A stretch of 58,140 nt of DNA, taken from contig NZ_FOLP01000033.1 of assembly GCF_900112425.1 (NCBI RefSeq), positions 1-58,140 on the forward strand, written 5' to 3'. A program made the position numbers and the translations under genes. Below, one piece after another: positions 7,037-14,517 of the stretch. Numbering within the stretch: position 1 is the stretch's first letter; every line of letters begins with the position of its first letter. Under the pieces are notes generated by a model that saw only the letters and a program-made list of their open reading frames with translations, did no database searches and had not been told where the DNA came from. The stretch is from Variovorax sp. OK212. GTDB lineage: Bacteria > Pseudomonadota > Gammaproteobacteria > Burkholderiales > Burkholderiaceae_C.

Positions 7037-7483
7037 TCATGGCCGCTGTTTCGTCAGCCGGATGTCTCCGTCACCAATCTCCACTTCGCTACCCCATCCG
7101 AGGTGACGATAGAGCCGCGCAGCGCGACTCCTGTTCGCGGTTTCGAGCCACGCGGCAGGGTGCCGTTCGAACAACGCGCGTTCACAGGTCCGGGTCAGGC
7201 GCGTGCCTATCCCGCAACCCTCATGTTCGGGCAACACAAACAGGGCAAACAGGCACGCGTCGTCCAAGTCGACCATGGCGAAACCAACGACTTCCTCATC
7301 GATGGTCGCAACCCACGAACAAGGCGCGCTACGGACAGCAAGGGCGACGGCTTCCGGCGTGACGCCTATCGCCGAAAGCTCGTCGGCAGTCATCGTGTTT
7401 TCTCCGACCGATGCCCTGACTTTGAACATTGCGCTCACGTCTGTGACAGAGGCAGGCCGAATTTCTGAAGACAAAGTTTTCAT
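7037..7483 (-). CDS. GNAT N-acetyltransferase (intact copy)
   Basis: A 148-residue GNAT acetyltransferase. The ATG at 7481-7483 is chosen because it corresponds to the start of the truncated copy at 173-375. Strand-helix order is normal: IRPASVTDVSAMFKVRAS at the start, VVGFAMVDLDDACLFALFVL in the core, the acetyl-CoA loop EHEGCGIGTRLTRTCERAL, and the typical end RSRAARLYRHLGW. The substrate is unknown; related proteins acetylate small amines or peptides. The gene is the complete parent of the fragment at the left edge of the window, and nothing suggests loss of function. Confidence 0.85.
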   Translation of the reverse strand: MKTLSSEIRPASVTDVSAMFKVRASVGENTMTADELSAIGVTPEAVALAVRSAPCSWVATIDEEVVGFAMVDLDDACLFALFVLPEHEGCGIGTRLTRTCERALFERHPAAWLETANRSRAARLYRHLGWGSEVEIGDGDIRLTKQRP

Positions 7484-7499
7484 AAAGGAGTGGTGTTCG

Positions 7500-7529
7500 C
7501 GACCGCCTGCTTGTGGCCGCAAGCCGTTA
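7500..7529 (-). repeat. Cassette boundary motif 12
   Basis: GACCGCCTGCTTGTGGCCG. Its sequence up to TGGCCG matches motif 1, then diverges. The stop of 7527-8087 is 9 bp away. Confidence 0.6.
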
Positions 7530-8087
7530 AGCCTCGTTGCGCAGAACTCGAGCGGTAACCCGGTGGGCGCGCACTACATCACAGTAGTTCACCGTCAGCA
7601 TTTCGTCTGCGTCGTACACAAAGAATGCAAAGGGCGCGGAGCCAAGCTCCTCGCCAAACACAGGCGCTTCGATTCCCAATTCGTTGAGCACGATTGCGAC
7701 CTCCTCGTTCAGCACAGCTTCTGCAGCCACCAAGTACAACATGTGACGTCGGTCGGCGAGCCCCAAGACGTCGTCCTCCCTCACCTCGTTGTACAGCTCG
7801 ACTACGACGGCAGCCAAACGGGACATGGCTGTATCAGGGGAGTCTTGCAACGACGAAAGGAACTGCGCGTGTTGCCAGTCGCCAATATGGGTCTGTTCCC
7901 ATTTCTCTTCATCGGTGCGCAGCGAGACTGCGACATAGCCGTGCTGGATGTGCAAGTCGAGCGACATTCCCGAAATGGGCCGTCCTGTGGTCGGCCCCGG
8001 CAGGGCCTCGAAGTCCGCGCGGGCGTCCCGAAGCGCAAGGACCAATTCAGTGCGGACGGCTACAGCGGCAGCTTCGTATCTATTCAT
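7527..8087 (-). CDS. Hypothetical protein, 186 residues
   Basis: Family not recognised with certainty. The N-terminus MNRYEAAAVAVRTELVLALR is helical, followed by strands LDLHIQHGYVAVSLRTDEE and an aromatic loop KWEQTHIGDWQHAQF. The C-terminal region has EAPVFGEELGSAPFAFFVYD then ADEMLTVNYCDVV. This order of helix, strand pair and WEQ-type loop is like small DUF proteins often seen beside polymorphic toxins, but no specific domain name is claimed. Soluble, probably cytoplasmic. Its stop codon almost touches the boundary motif. Confidence 0.55.
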   Translation of the reverse strand: MNRYEAAAVAVRTELVLALRDARADFEALPGPTTGRPISGMSLDLHIQHGYVAVSLRTDEEKWEQTHIGDWQHAQFLSSLQDSPDTAMSRLAAVVVELYNEVREDDVLGLADRRHMLYLVAAEAVLNEEVAIVLNELGIEAPVFGEELGSAPFAFFVYDADEMLTVNYCDVVRAHRVTARVLRNEA

Positions 8088-8120
8088 CGTGGCTCAGCTT
8101 GTGTATTGAAGGACCGCGGC

Positions 8121-8150
8121 GAGGGGCTGCTCTTGGCCGAGAGTCGTCTT
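8121..8150 (-). repeat. Cassette boundary motif 13
   Basis: GGGGCTGCTCTTGGCCGAGA, with a weaker left half. It lies 21 bp beyond the stop of 8160-8432. Confidence 0.5.
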
Positions 8151-8159
8151 CCTGAGACG

Positions 8160-8432
8160 CTAGTCATCAAGCGCGCACCTCGTGCGAATCCAAGGAGAGT
8201 GAACATCGGCCCGCTCTGCCTCCCACTCGGAAGCCAAATCTAGCAATGCATTCAGGCTAGGGTCGCGATCGAGCAAATGCCCCATCCCGACAACCCTATA
8301 TTCAGAAGCATTGTCATCGTGCTCCCCGCCGCAGACGAAGCACCAGCTGCCGCCCTCTCTCGAGACAAGGAGGACCGGCTTCACGTCGTCGAAAACGTGG
8401 ATGCAAATATAGGATTTTTGACCGCGTTGCAT
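8160..8432 (-). CDS. Hypothetical protein, 90 residues
   Basis: Family not recognised. The product begins MQRGQKSYICIHVFDDVKPV and continues LLVSREGGSWCFVCGGEHDD. The stretch WCFVCGGEHDD could bind a metal through its two cysteines and histidine, but this is not proven. The end has LNALLDLASEWEAERAD followed by a tryptophan-proline turn. It is small, soluble and acidic, like its neighbours, and sits between two boundary motifs. Confidence 0.55.
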   Translation of the reverse strand: MQRGQKSYICIHVFDDVKPVLLVSREGGSWCFVCGGEHDDNASEYRVVGMGHLLDRDPSLNALLDLASEWEAERADVHSPWIRTRCALDD

Positions 8433-8496
8433 TTTTATCGCTATTACTGATGACGCTCTGCTTCTAGGCTCCGTCTCACCGCATTTTGCCGCCGAA

Positions 8497-8526
8497 GCGA
8501 ACGACCGGTATGGCCGTTCTGAGCCG
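8497..8526 (-). repeat. Cassette boundary motif 14
   Basis: CGACCGGTATGGCCGTTCTG, 17 bp beyond the stop of 8532-8807. Confidence 0.6.
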
Positions 8527-8531
8527 CTTAG

Positions 8532-8807
8532 TCAAGCATAGAAGGAGCAACCCGCTGACGCCAGGCAGCCGACGCATAGGACGCCGAAGAGCCAGACAGA
8601 CTGGCCGAGGTCGCCGATGCCGCGGGTGGCGTTGTACTGCTTTCGCTTTTGTTGTTCTGCAAGCGAGACATGGGCAACGTCCTCAGCCCAACCCTTTGCG
8701 GTCAGAGAGTAAGGAACATCCTTCCCCGGCGTCGAAAGGCGCGCAGCGTCATAGGCGAGATATCCAAAGACGGCAGCTGCAGTGAGCATTACCCAGGAAA
8801 AAATCAT
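8532..8807 (-). CDS. Small membrane protein, 91 residues
   Basis: Two hydrophobic segments are visible: MIFSWVMLTAAAVFGYLAY at the N-terminus and SVWLFGVLCVGCLASAG near the C-terminus. They are joined by a polar loop of about 45 residues containing SLAEQQKRKQYNATRG. This predicts an inner-membrane protein with both ends on the same side. The family is not recognised. Small two-helix proteins in immunity clusters can protect against membrane-active toxins, but nothing here shows this directly. Confidence 0.55.
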   Translation of the reverse strand: MIFSWVMLTAAAVFGYLAYDAARLSTPGKDVPYSLTAKGWAEDVAHVSLAEQQKRKQYNATRGIGDLGQSVWLFGVLCVGCLASAGCSFYA

Positions 8808-8857
8808 GGTCCAGATTGTCCGTGAAGCGTGAAGGAGACCCCATCGGCTGTCGGCAG

Positions 8858-8887
8858 CGACAGTCCAGTCATGGCCGCATTCGGCCG
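8858..8887 (-). repeat. Cassette boundary motif 15
   Basis: CAGTCCAGTCATGGCCGCAT, 43 bp beyond the stop of the LysE gene. Confidence 0.55.
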
Positions 8888-8918
8888 GTCGCGCCGAGCC
8901 TACTTGGCATCCGCGAAG

Positions 8919-9554
8919 CTACGCCCGGTTCTTGAGCGTCAGCACCGACAGCCCGGCGGCAATGAACGTCAGCCCGGCGCCGACGTTCATTCCCTTGATG
9001 ACCCGAGGACGAGCAGACAACCAGCCTGCGAGCTTCGAGGCAAAGCTGCCTATCGCCGTGAAGATCAGCGCGGTGAGCACCGCGAAGATCGCACCATAGA
9101 CCAGCATCTGGATTTGCACCGACCCTCGCGCCGCATCCACGAACTGCGGCAGGAAGGCCAGCACGAACAGGCCAGGCTTGGGGTTCAACACGTTGGACAT
9201 CACGCCAGTAAGGAACACGCGGCTCAGCGACAACTTCGCGGTGGGTGCGAACGAGATCAGGTTGCCCGATGCCAGCGCCTTGTAGCCGAGCCACAGCAGG
9301 TAGAGCGCGCCGACGGCTTTCACCACCCAGAAGGCGCCTGGCGAATTCTGGATGATCAGCGACAGGCCCACCGTGGCGGCCAATGTATGGAACATGATGC
9401 CGAGCCCCGCGCCGATGGAAGTGAGCGCAGCGGCCGCGCGCCCCTGGCTCAGCCCGCGGCTGACCGCAAGAATGTTGTCCGGTCCCGGCGAGACGACAAC
9501 AAGCAGGCAGGCGGCGACGTAGGCAAGCATGGTGTTGGTGGTGAACATGGACAT
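8919..9554 (-). CDS. LysE/RhtB family amino-acid exporter
   Basis: A 211-residue inner-membrane exporter of the LysE/RhtB family, which expels amino acids or homoserine lactone-type compounds. The signature VVVSPGPDNILAVSRGLSQG lies in the first helix-loop, and later segments include GIMFHTLAATVGLSLII, then FWVVKAVGALYLLWLGYKAL. The motif NPKPGLFVLAFLPQFVD is also characteristic. Six hydrophobic segments can be counted. Length is normal. The substrate is not predictable from sequence. It is the last gene closely associated with a boundary motif before the array becomes irregular. Confidence 0.9.
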   Translation of the reverse strand: MSMFTTNTMLAYVAACLLVVVSPGPDNILAVSRGLSQGRAAAALTSIGAGLGIMFHTLAATVGLSLIIQNSPGAFWVVKAVGALYLLWLGYKALASGNLISFAPTAKLSLSRVFLTGVMSNVLNPKPGLFVLAFLPQFVDAARGSVQIQMLVYGAIFAVLTALIFTAIGSFASKLAGWLSARPRVIKGMNVGAGLTFIAAGLSVLTLKNRA

Positions 9555-9746
9555 CGTTTTAGCACTTGTTTGCGTGCAGCTTCAGAGGGAAAGCAAGATA
9601 GCCGAGCCGCGCCAAAGGCAAGCCGCGAAGGCTTTGCCAGTCACGCAAGCATCAAGAATGGGCCGAATCGGACGTACAGCTTGAGCCTTGATTCTTCAAA
9701 CAACGCAAACGCGTTCAGCGCCTCAGAACTTTCACACGGCCATAAG

Positions 9747-10172
9747 TCAAGCACGCGCCTCCAGGACTTGAAGCATCTTGGCAAGCCCGTTATCTGTCGA
9801 ACTGTAGGGATAGTCGAAGTACTCGATCTGCAGCCATTGCGCTTCCTGGCCCGGATGTACGTATTTCTCAAAGTCGTCCACCAGCAACACCTGGTGCGGA
9901 GGCACACCGGGGACAAACCGAAGGTCCTTTGTCTCCCCGTGCCAAGTGATGTATTCGACAGCCGAAAACCAATCGGGTGCGACCCCTTCATCCACCAGCA
10001 AGCGCGCGATCGTTCTGAATCGATCTTCCTTGACGGTGGTGAACATGACGATGCGAGGGAAAATCTCGGCGCAACGCGTCAGGAAATCTGCCAGACCCGG
10101 GCGGGGAATTTGGCTCATCGCATTCGAGATCAAGGTTCCTTCGAGATCGAGGGCAAGAACGTAGTTGGTCAT
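9747..10172 (-). CDS. HAD-like phosphatase / NLI-interacting-factor-like protein
   Basis: A 141-residue HAD-superfamily domain. The nucleophile motif is LALDLEGTLISN, a DLEGT variant of DxDGT in which the second aspartate of the DxD pair is glutamate. Motif II is IVMFTTVKEDRF, and the acidic motif IV is QVLLVDDFEKYVHPGQ. The ATG giving MTNYVLALDLEGTL is chosen over an upstream start. It resembles FCP/NIF-type phosphatase domains. Because the second aspartate is replaced, catalysis may be weak or lost. The substrate and partners are unknown. Confidence 0.6.
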   Translation of the reverse strand: MTNYVLALDLEGTLISNAMSQIPRPGLADFLTRCAEIFPRIVMFTTVKEDRFRTIARLLVDEGVAPDWFSAVEYITWHGETKDLRFVPGVPPHQVLLVDDFEKYVHPGQEAQWLQIEYFDYPYSSTDNGLAKMLQVLEARA

Positions 10173-10587
10173 GAGCAGATATCGGTTTGGTTGGCGAAAG
10201 GCAGCCTGCGGCAGCGGATTCAAGCGTGCGCCCAACCGAACAACGCAAGGCAGCAGCCTGCGCGTCCAGGCAGTTCACTTCATGAACGTCTGAATGAAGG
10301 CCCGGTACAGGGCCAGCGCTTGCCTTCACACTGACTCGCAAGGGCCAGACACGCGTCTGGTCGGCCTGAATGCAGCCTGGCGCGGAAACGCGTTATCACG
10401 AAGCAGCGAGGCAAGACCACCTTGCTCGATCGAAGCTCTGGGTTCATTCAATGCGCGGTGACTGCGCTGGAGTGCCATCGACCCGGGCCTGCTGTTTGCA
10501 CACCTCATCGACGCCATCGCGGCGACTGGCTTCCTCTGGCGGCATCGCGCCGCTGCTGAAGAAAAAGAGATCATTCTCTTTCCAGCA
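10173..10587. other. Intergenic stretch with no recognised gene
   Basis: This 415-bp stretch holds overlapping short reading frames on both strands, none with a recognisable domain, ribosome-binding site or normal composition. No boundary motif was found in it. It may be decayed coding DNA. Confidence 0.4.
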
Positions 10588-11103
10588 TCAACGCTCGGCA
10601 TCCCGCTCTCGGCAACTCAAGGTCGCATACCTGGCCGCGGGCAGTGCAACCTTGACGCTCACGTCGCGAAGCGTCCGTTGAAGGTCGACCTTGTCGGTGA
10701 AGGCGCATTTGTTCTGGCGCGCAAAGGCCTCCAGGTTGTCTGTGCGGCCCTTCACTTTCACCGACACGCCCGCACCCGGACTGACGCAGCACCCCACATA
10801 CTGGGCCATGTACTCTTCCTCGATGACCACCAACTCGTGGCCCATGAAGCCCGCGGGTTTGCGGAGCAGGTAGTAGTCGGTGTAGTCGATGCGCTGAGTC
10901 GGCTTCTTGCCGATCAGCCCGGCATGCATGTAGGCCTGGATGGCCTTTCCGGATGTTCCGGTTCTTTGGGCAGAGCCACTTTTCAGGCGCAACGCATTGG
11001 CGAGCCCGTCCTCCAGATTGCTGTCCTGCCCGGCCGATACGTGCAGGGTGGTCAATGCAAAGAGGCCGAGGACGAGAGCTCGCAGGCGGGACACTTTATG
11101 CAT
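10588..11103 (-). CDS. Exported hypothetical protein, 171 residues
   Basis: The N-terminus MHKVSRLRALVLGLFALTTL followed by HVSAGQ is a clear Sec signal peptide with cleavage around residue 25. The mature part contains IDYTDYYLLRKPAGFMGHEL, then VVIEEEYMAQYVGCCVSPG with a vicinal cysteine pair, and the lone cysteines of NKCAF and LSCRERD. The family is not recognised, but it is probably periplasmic with one or two disulfides. A boundary motif lies 34 bp upstream of its start, so it may belong to the array. Confidence 0.6.
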   Translation of the reverse strand: MHKVSRLRALVLGLFALTTLHVSAGQDSNLEDGLANALRLKSGSAQRTGTSGKAIQAYMHAGLIGKKPTQRIDYTDYYLLRKPAGFMGHELVVIEEEYMAQYVGCCVSPGAGVSVKVKGRTDNLEAFARQNKCAFTDKVDLQRTLRDVSVKVALPAARYATLSCRERDAER

Positions 11104-11137
11104 GGAAAGATCTCATTGGCTGGGTGAAAGGCGAAGT

Positions 11138-11167
11138 AGAAAGTCGGTTTCTGGCCGGCAACTTTAG
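11138..11167 (-). repeat. Cassette boundary motif 16 (outlying copy)
   Basis: AAGTCGGTTTCTGGCCGGC. It lies 235 bp beyond the stop of the 11391-12980 gene, with no gene in between, suggesting a lost or empty unit. Confidence 0.5.
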
Positions 11168-11390
11168 CTGGCGTGCGCTGCGAAGCGGTCTCTCGATCTG
11201 TGCGAGAGTGGTCATGGACTCAAGCCGATGTGGGCCGCGGCGCAACTTCCAGAGCGCCCACAACTTCGGAGTTGTTCTTCGCGCGGCCCGTGCACCGGGC
11301 CAAACGCCGCGATCGAAATCTGCCCCTTGTCAGTCGCGCGTCTCGACATTCGCGTTGACCGAGCTCACCTCGTTGAAGGGGCCGCCCGGC

Positions 11391-12980
11391 TCAATCGTCC
11401 AACGCCTCTTCGAGATCCAGCGCCGCTCGTGCCTCGTGAGAAAGCCGCACCGTGAGCATGTTCACCGCATCAACCACCTCGTCGCGCTCCAGCGTGTAGA
11501 GAAAGCCGTGCTTGCGGTTCAGCCCGCCGACTACCGCGAGAAAGTCCGCGGCTGCCTGGGTGACGCGGGCGGTGTATGCCGCATCGTCGGTTCGCGTTGC
11601 GTCGGCCTCCCGCACCTGCCGCAGCGCGGACACGAAGGCCGCGCGCGTCTTCTTGACCACGGCAGCCGGAATGCCCTCTCGGCCATCCCAATGCCGCAGC
11701 GGGTTTTCCAGATTCTCCGAAAGCCATTCGGGCGACCGCGGCTTGCGCACCGACAGCGCAACGCGCGGCGTTTTCTTGAACGCCTTGCGCACGCCGGCCG
11801 CAACCTCGGCAGGCACGCTGTCCAGGCTCAGGCTCGTCAGCACCGGGAGCGCGTCGGGCGCTGGAAAGTCTTCCGGGCCGTAGCCGAACAGGTCGCACAG
11901 CCACAGCGCCTCGAGCTTCGGCAATTCCGCCAGCGCCGCCAGTTCAGTCAACTCGCCGGGGGCGCCGAACAGATGCAGGTACCCGATGTCGGGAAAGCTG
12001 TCGGCCACGTCACAGAGGTCGAGCTTGCTCACCGCGTCCAGGCGCAGCCCCCGCGCTTGGTCGAGTCCATGCAAGGGCGGCACCGCGCCATGGGCCTGCA
12101 CCGAGATCCAGCGGCCGTTCTGCTCGGCCACGACGTGCGTGAGCGCACTCGCATCGGGGGTCTCTGCACTGGGCACGTCCACCAGCTCATCGACGGAGGT
12201 GTAGCTGTTGGTCCCGCTTTTGCCGTGCACGATCAGCATGCTGAGGCTTTGCGGAAGCACCAGCCGCTCGAGGCCGTCGATGTCGATGACAAGCCGGTCG
12301 ATATGCGTGCGCGAAAGGTCGATCTCGCGTTGCCCATGCCCGACGAGCGACAGCTCCGACACCAGCGAGGCCGACTCCAGGAACGGCACCAGGTCGTCGC
12401 GCCAGCGCTGCAGAAACACCTGGTACAGCGCGGGCCACGCGCACAGCGACGCCATGCGGAACTCGTCGGCGATGCGGTAGCCGCCGTCGTCGCGAAAGCT
12501 GCGTGCGGCCGCAAGACGCGTTTGCATGGGCTCGCCGCTGCGGGTGCACTCCAGGCCAGGAATCACGGCCGTCTGCGCGGTGTCGAGGCTTGCCTTGAAC
12601 GCGGCGGTCAGCTCGGCGGGCAAGGTATTCCAACGGTGCTGCCGAGCGACGATGTCGTCGAAGTTCCAGCCGCCATGGCTGTTGGACTCCGTGCTCCCGC
12701 GTACCGGCAGCGTGCCGATTGCACGGTACTTCGAGGGCGCTGGCAGCGGCACGTTGTCGACGATCTCGCGTGGCTGCCAGAACATGAAGCTCTTCACGAG
12801 CCGCGGCGCATCGGCCACGTCGTTCAGCGTCGGCATTGCTTCGCCGACCCAATCGAGCAGCGTGACGGTGACCTGGTCATTCGCGGCATTTTTTGCCACG
12901 ACCTGGCAGGCACCAAAGCGGCCGATGCGCTCGATCGGAAAGCCCAGCACATCGCCGGGCGACAGCACCTGCTGTGTCAT
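11391..12980 (-). CDS. Leucine-rich protein with Imm26-like N-terminus, 529 residues
   Basis: The first 60 residues, MTQQVLSPGDVLGFPIERIG followed by FGACQVVAKN, look like the SH3-like strand order of Imm26-type immunity domains (inference). The centre has leucine-rich segments: SLVSELSLVGHGQREIDLSR, then LVIDIDGLERLVLPQSLSML and PKLEALWLCDLFGYGPEDF. The C-terminal 100 residues are helical, with ARVTQAAADFLAVVGGLNRK and a highly acidic tail. There is no signal peptide. The whole is probably a cytoplasmic binding protein. Composition is more GC-rich than the cassettes to the left, closer to the chromosome. Confidence 0.5.
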   Translation of the reverse strand: MTQQVLSPGDVLGFPIERIGRFGACQVVAKNAANDQVTVTLLDWVGEAMPTLNDVADAPRLVKSFMFWQPREIVDNVPLPAPSKYRAIGTLPVRGSTESNSHGGWNFDDIVARQHRWNTLPAELTAAFKASLDTAQTAVIPGLECTRSGEPMQTRLAAARSFRDDGGYRIADEFRMASLCAWPALYQVFLQRWRDDLVPFLESASLVSELSLVGHGQREIDLSRTHIDRLVIDIDGLERLVLPQSLSMLIVHGKSGTNSYTSVDELVDVPSAETPDASALTHVVAEQNGRWISVQAHGAVPPLHGLDQARGLRLDAVSKLDLCDVADSFPDIGYLHLFGAPGELTELAALAELPKLEALWLCDLFGYGPEDFPAPDALPVLTSLSLDSVPAEVAAGVRKAFKKTPRVALSVRKPRSPEWLSENLENPLRHWDGREGIPAAVVKKTRAAFVSALRQVREADATRTDDAAYTARVTQAAADFLAVVGGLNRKHGFLYTLERDEVVDAVNMLTVRLSHEARAALDLEEALDD

Positions 12981-13086
12981 GAATGTCGTACTCGATGGAG
13001 GTGGCGTGCTCGCGCCGGACCGACGAGTCTACAAGCCGGCTTCGTGAAAATGTCCGGGCTCTTGCCTGCGTGGGAAGGCTTGCGAG

Positions 13087-13524
13087 CTAAGCCGCTTTGC
13101 TGCTCAACGTGACACGGAAGAGCGCGTCCTTCCGGAATTCGTAGTGCCGTGTGTTGGCCCCGAAATCGCCTTTGATCCACCATTTTTCATCCGGGCTTTC
13201 TTTCAGCGAAATGCCCGCCTGCGTGAGTGCCTGCCTGGCCTCGTCGAAGGTTTCGAACAGGGGAATGCCCACCTCATCGCGCGCGACCGGCTCGAAGCCC
13301 TCGCTGGCTGCGATGTAGAGAAAAACGACGTCCAGCTTCTGCTCCTGGTCGAATCGAAACTGAAAGCCGGACTTGGGGGCTGCGGCCCAATACACGTCCT
13401 CGAGGTTCTCGTGCGTCCGGTCGAAGTCGTAGACGACTTGCATGTCCCGCAGCTCCAACAGCTCGATGACCTTGTCGTCTTTCAGCTGCAGCCCCAGCAG
13501 TGCCTCGAAATCGAAATTCGTCAC
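13087..13524 (-). CDS. Immunity-like protein, 145 residues
   Basis: Starts MTNFDFEALLGLQLKDDKVI and carries LRDMQVVYDFDRTHENLEDV, then AASEGFEPVARDEVGIPLFE and the end KGDFGANTRHYEFRKDALFR. The layout, with GIPLFETFDEARQAL and a final HYEF strand, is the same as a family of small proteins commonly annotated as immunity-like in Proteobacteria; the family number cannot be confirmed by eye. Its ATG overlaps the stop of the Imm22-like gene by 4 bases (ATGA), so the two are translationally coupled and presumably act in the same protection locus. Confidence 0.55.
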   Translation of the reverse strand: MTNFDFEALLGLQLKDDKVIELLELRDMQVVYDFDRTHENLEDVYWAAAPKSGFQFRFDQEQKLDVVFLYIAASEGFEPVARDEVGIPLFETFDEARQALTQAGISLKESPDEKWWIKGDFGANTRHYEFRKDALFRVTLSSKAA

Positions 13525-14111
13525 TTCTTCGCGTCCTTGCTCTGGAAGAGGCCGATGTAGGGCACGCCGTTGTACAGCCTTGTTGCGTTCTCGACGGGCT
13601 CGGTCGGATCCGCATAGGCGAACATCGCGTTCGCAGTGTGGATGCGCTGGCCGGCACAGGCTGCGACGATCGCCTGCACGGACTCTTCCGATTCCAGCGT
13701 GCTCATCTCCACCAGCTCTCTGACGGCAACCGGTGCGTCCAGCCGAATGACGAGCAGCAGGTCTTCGTCGTAGAGAAAACGCATTCCCATGTCGACGCAG
13801 AAGCCGCAGCCGGTCAGATCGACATCGGAGTCCTCGATGTCCTCGACTTCGTGCGACCAGTAGTCGTCCGCAGCATCGAAGTAGGCGCCGAAATCCGCTT
13901 CGGACATCGTCGTCGTGCCGATCCAGAAATGCAGTGCCGAGAACGGTGCGGGGGGACTCGGCGGACCGTAGGTCTCGACCCAGTCGAACAGCGTGCCGGA
14001 CTTCAATCCGTGCCGTTTCTCCAGCTCGGGGAAACCTCCGGTCGGCGTGCGGTTGAGCGCTTCGTCCACCAGCTGGCGCTTGAAATCATCCGAATGGCGA
14101 TCTTTGGTCAT
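13521..14111 (-). CDS. Imm22-like immunity protein with transposase-like N-terminus
   Basis: The 196-residue product has two parts. Residues 1-50, starting MTKDRHSDDFKRQLVDEALN, with KRHGLKSGTLFDWVETYG, look like the helix-turn-helix of IS3-type transposase OrfA. From about residue 57 it reads HFWIGTTTMSEADFGAYFDA and DDYWSHEVEDIEDSDVDLTG, then GFCVDMGMRFLYDEDLLLVI and NGVPYIGLFQ, which matches Immunity protein 22. Immunity proteins block a cognate secreted toxin; no toxin gene is adjacent. The start was set at the ATG before the HTH; the longer upstream frame is arginine- and cysteine-rich and looks non-coding. Confidence 0.65.
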   Translation of the reverse strand: MTKDRHSDDFKRQLVDEALNRTPTGGFPELEKRHGLKSGTLFDWVETYGPPSPPAPFSALHFWIGTTTMSEADFGAYFDAADDYWSHEVEDIEDSDVDLTGCGFCVDMGMRFLYDEDLLLVIRLDAPVAVRELVEMSTLESEESVQAIVAACAGQRIHTANAMFAYADPTEPVENATRLYNGVPYIGLFQSKDAKK

Positions 14112-14517
14112 GTGTCCTCTTCCAATCACTGTGAGCCGGCGCACGCTGCGGCGCCAACGCTCGCAATCGGTTCCCGGGAATTTTGTTCGTGGCGATGATA
14201 GTCGTCGGACACAGCGCTCTGGCGTGCAGCTTCGGCAGGCATTCCCATGACTGCGAAGGTGAAGACACAGCCGGCGCACAACCCATGCGATGCATCGCAA
14301 CCCTTCCCTGCTTGGTGTGGCACACCTCGCGCCCGCCGGCGTTACGTCGTGCAACCCGTGTGCCGTCACGTAACACGCCGCCGCCATCTGCCGACACGGC
14401 GCTTAAAGACGAATTCGAAGGTGCTCGCTTTTCGGACGAATGAACCCTTTAGGTCTAGGCGCGCCGTGCCGTTGTGAAGGTTCACGCAACGGCACGCATG
14501 TTGCCCCTTGCAGGGGC
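14112..14517. other. Intergenic region upstream of the autotransporter
   Basis: About 400 bp between divergent genes. It contains a perfect inverted repeat, GTTACGT (14341-14347) and ACGTAAC (14368-14374), that could be an operator. No convincing sigma-70 promoter or gene was seen. Confidence 0.35.

Noticed and set aside
7026..7055. A seventeenth motif copy at TCATGGCCGCTG, overlapping the stop of the acetyltransferase
   Set aside because: The true unit boundary for this gene lies at 6975-7004; the match here is partial and may be chance.
392..8887. Reading the boundary motif as a canonical integron attC or as a Rho-independent terminator
   Set aside because: No GTTRRRY/RYYYAAC pair was found at the ends, and the possible stem is only 4-5 bp and not conserved; no T-run follows.
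10326..10681. Short open frames on both strands in the 10173-10587 gap
   Set aside because: No domain, start signal or normal composition; probably non-coding or decayed DNA.
14440..14517. An earlier ATG for the autotransporter
   Set aside because: The added 26 residues do not fit an extended signal peptide, whereas the ATG at 14518 does and has AGGGG upstream.
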